In this document: positions 63,027 through 64,000 of the stretch, piece after piece
Layout of the letters: the number at the start of each line of letters is the position of its first letter
Numbering within the stretch: the first letter of the stretch is position 1
Assembly: GCF_003634315.1 (NCBI RefSeq)
Contig: NZ_RBXL01000001.1
Location: 4,196,501 to 4,260,500, forward strand
DNA from: Thiocapsa rosea
GTDB lineage: Bacteria > Pseudomonadota > Gammaproteobacteria > Chromatiales > Chromatiaceae
DNA: 64,000 nt
Direction: 5' to 3'
The notes under the pieces: generated by a model
What the model was told of the DNA's origin: nothing
Database searches by the model: none
What the model saw: only the letters and a program-made list of their open reading frames with translations
Translations under genes and position numbers: made by a program

Positions 63027-63164
63027 CTTGGTCTTGCGCGCACCCTTCCATTGTCTTTCGACGTTCAAGGTGCCATCGGCCCGCGCTTGGTTGACCATCT
63101 CCTGATGCCGATCCAGTGCCTTCTGAGTTGCGACAGGAAGGGCGCTGCGTGTGACCCGACGCAT
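63027..63164 (-). pseudogene. HNH endonuclease (PtuB-like), N-terminal fragment
   Basis: 46 codons: MRRVTRSALPVATQKALDR, then QARADGTLNVERQWKGARK, leading to the transposon at CTTGG. The ATG is 4 bp beyond the stop codon of the ATPase gene. The rest of the gene is at 58903-59510. Confidence 0.85.
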
Positions 63165-63167
63165 CCG

Positions 63168-64000
63168 TCAGGGCTCCTCATCGCCGGTTGCGAAGAGTTC
63201 AAGCTGTTGTTCTTTAGTTTGTTCGTCCTTGGTGAGCTTTGCCCCTGCCCGCCGCTTGGCTTGTAGACCGGCCAACTCGGCGCGGCCGGCTACTGCGCGT
63301 GGCGAGCGCGTATTTTGCAGGCCGAAGGCCGGTGTTAGGAGGATGGTATCCGGCCGCGAGGCAATCACGGTGTTGTAGTCTTTCTCTGAGAGCGCCTTCG
63401 GTGGTGCAGCGCTGCCCGGCTCGGGCAACACGAACAGGCCGTTGGGATCGGCCGCCTGGCAAATGATGGGACTATGGGTGGTGACCAGGAATTGGATGTT
63501 GGGGAAGTGTCGCTTGAGCCAGAAGCCGATCTCCCGTTGCCACTCCGGGTGCAGGTGGGCATCGACCTCGTCGATGAGCACGACCCCGCTGCGCTTGATC
63601 CGGAGCTTTCCGTCCAGGCGTTCTTTCAGGTCATCGATGCCATAGGCATTGATTAGATGGCGCAGGATGTCGGTGAGCAGAGCTAGGGCGGCACGGTAGC
63701 CGTCGCTCATTTCCTCCCAAGAGAGTTGAACCCCGTTCCGATCTTTCAGCCAGAGCCCATCCGAGTCCACGCGATCGATGGTGATCTGATTCGGCATCAG
63801 TTCATCCCTCAGAATCTCCAGCAGAAGCTCCAGTTGGGCACTCTCTGCGGCTTTCTTCTCAAGCGCTTTGTGGTTGAGGTTACGCAGCCACTGATCGACC
63901 TCGGCCAAGGACGCCGCCTCTTGAAACATGGTGACGAAGCGCTCGGTGGAAGGGGCCACCATCTGGCGCGCCGCTTCGGGGGAGGCGCCGAAGACACGAC
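63168..64000 (-). CDS. ABC/SMC-type ATPase (PtuA-like), C-terminal part at the right edge
   Basis: At least 277 codons are visible and the gene goes on beyond the window; reading in from the edge the frame starts RVFGASPEAARQ. Present are an ABC-signature-like LSWEEMSDGYRAALAL, Walker B VVLIDEVDAHLHPEWQ and the H-loop FLVTTHSPIICQAA, plus a C-terminal basic and glutamine-rich tail. The N-terminal Walker A is outside. Such ATPases are coupled with an HNH nuclease in Septu (PtuA/PtuB) defence, and here the HNH gene follows after 3 bp. Confidence 0.88.
   Translation of the reverse strand, partial: RVFGASPEAARQMVAPSTERFVTMFQEAASLAEVDQWLRNLNHKALEKKAAESAQLELLLEILRDELMPNQITIDRVDSDGLWLKDRNGVQLSWEEMSDGYRAALALLTDILRHLINAYGIDDLKERLDGKLRIKRSGVVLIDEVDAHLHPEWQREIGFWLKRHFPNIQFLVTTHSPIICQAADPNGLFVLPEPGSAAPPKALSEKDYNTVIASRPDTILLTPAFGLQNTRSPRAVAGRAELAGLQAKRRAGAKLTKDEQTKEQQLELFATGDEEP

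Overview
The window is high-GC DNA that most resembles a purple sulfur bacterium of the Chromatiaceae (Thiocapsa-like gammaproteobacteria). This is an inference from gene content: a spheroidene monooxygenase-like carotenoid gene, a DAB-type inorganic-carbon accumulation operon, anaerobic-type unsaturated fatty acid synthesis (FabA), and assimilatory sulfate reduction. No rRNA, tRNA or CRISPR array was recognised.

Left part (1-23,300), mostly housekeeping. A truncated alkaline phosphatase (-) diverges from a 1,382-residue multi-pass membrane protein (+). An AAA-ATPase-like/PD-(D/E)XK protein (-), a CrtA-like protein (+), fabA and proS (-), a PilZ protein (+) and ilvB-ilvH-ilvC (+) follow. Next is a tightly overlapping leftward DAB operon: dabB, a second membrane subunit, DabA split into two reading frames, and a PII-like gene.

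Middle (23,300-43,360), cofactor, sulfur and nitrogen metabolism. moaA (+) faces moaD-moeA-moaB (-). Between them sits a nested pair of group II introns (a twintron), with the inner intron inside domain V of the outer one. moaB is fused in frame to a histidine kinase, and a sigma-54-type response regulator lies upstream. A DUF59 protein, cysJ-cysI-cysH (-) with divergent cysB (+), a nitrate/nitrite transporter and a universal stress protein follow.

Right part (43,360-64,000), a decaying defence island. Leftward genes resemble a Septu ATPase/HNH pair, a SNF2-type helicase, an HTH-ImmA/IrrE peptidase, a type III-like Mod methyltransferase, a YhcG-type nuclease, a minimal nucleotidyltransferase and a Res-like helicase. 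Five of these are broken. A 3.5-kb Mu/Tn7-like transposon splits the HNH gene. An 1.87-kb IS splits the peptidase gene. An IS630 element, itself split by an ISL3 element, interrupts the nucleotidyltransferase. The helicase is reduced to two ends, and the Res gene carries an in-frame amber codon. For all four insertions the boundaries and target duplications (5, 8, TA and 8 bp) can be read directly, so the broken genes can be rejoined on paper.

Repeats: about 85-bp palindromic elements (TAAACCGCG...CGCGGTTTA) recur at least eight times. Seven abut or supply a gene's stop codon, which suggests a 3'-end (terminator or RNA-stability) role. Three further hairpin repeat families mark intron targets and deletion break-points.
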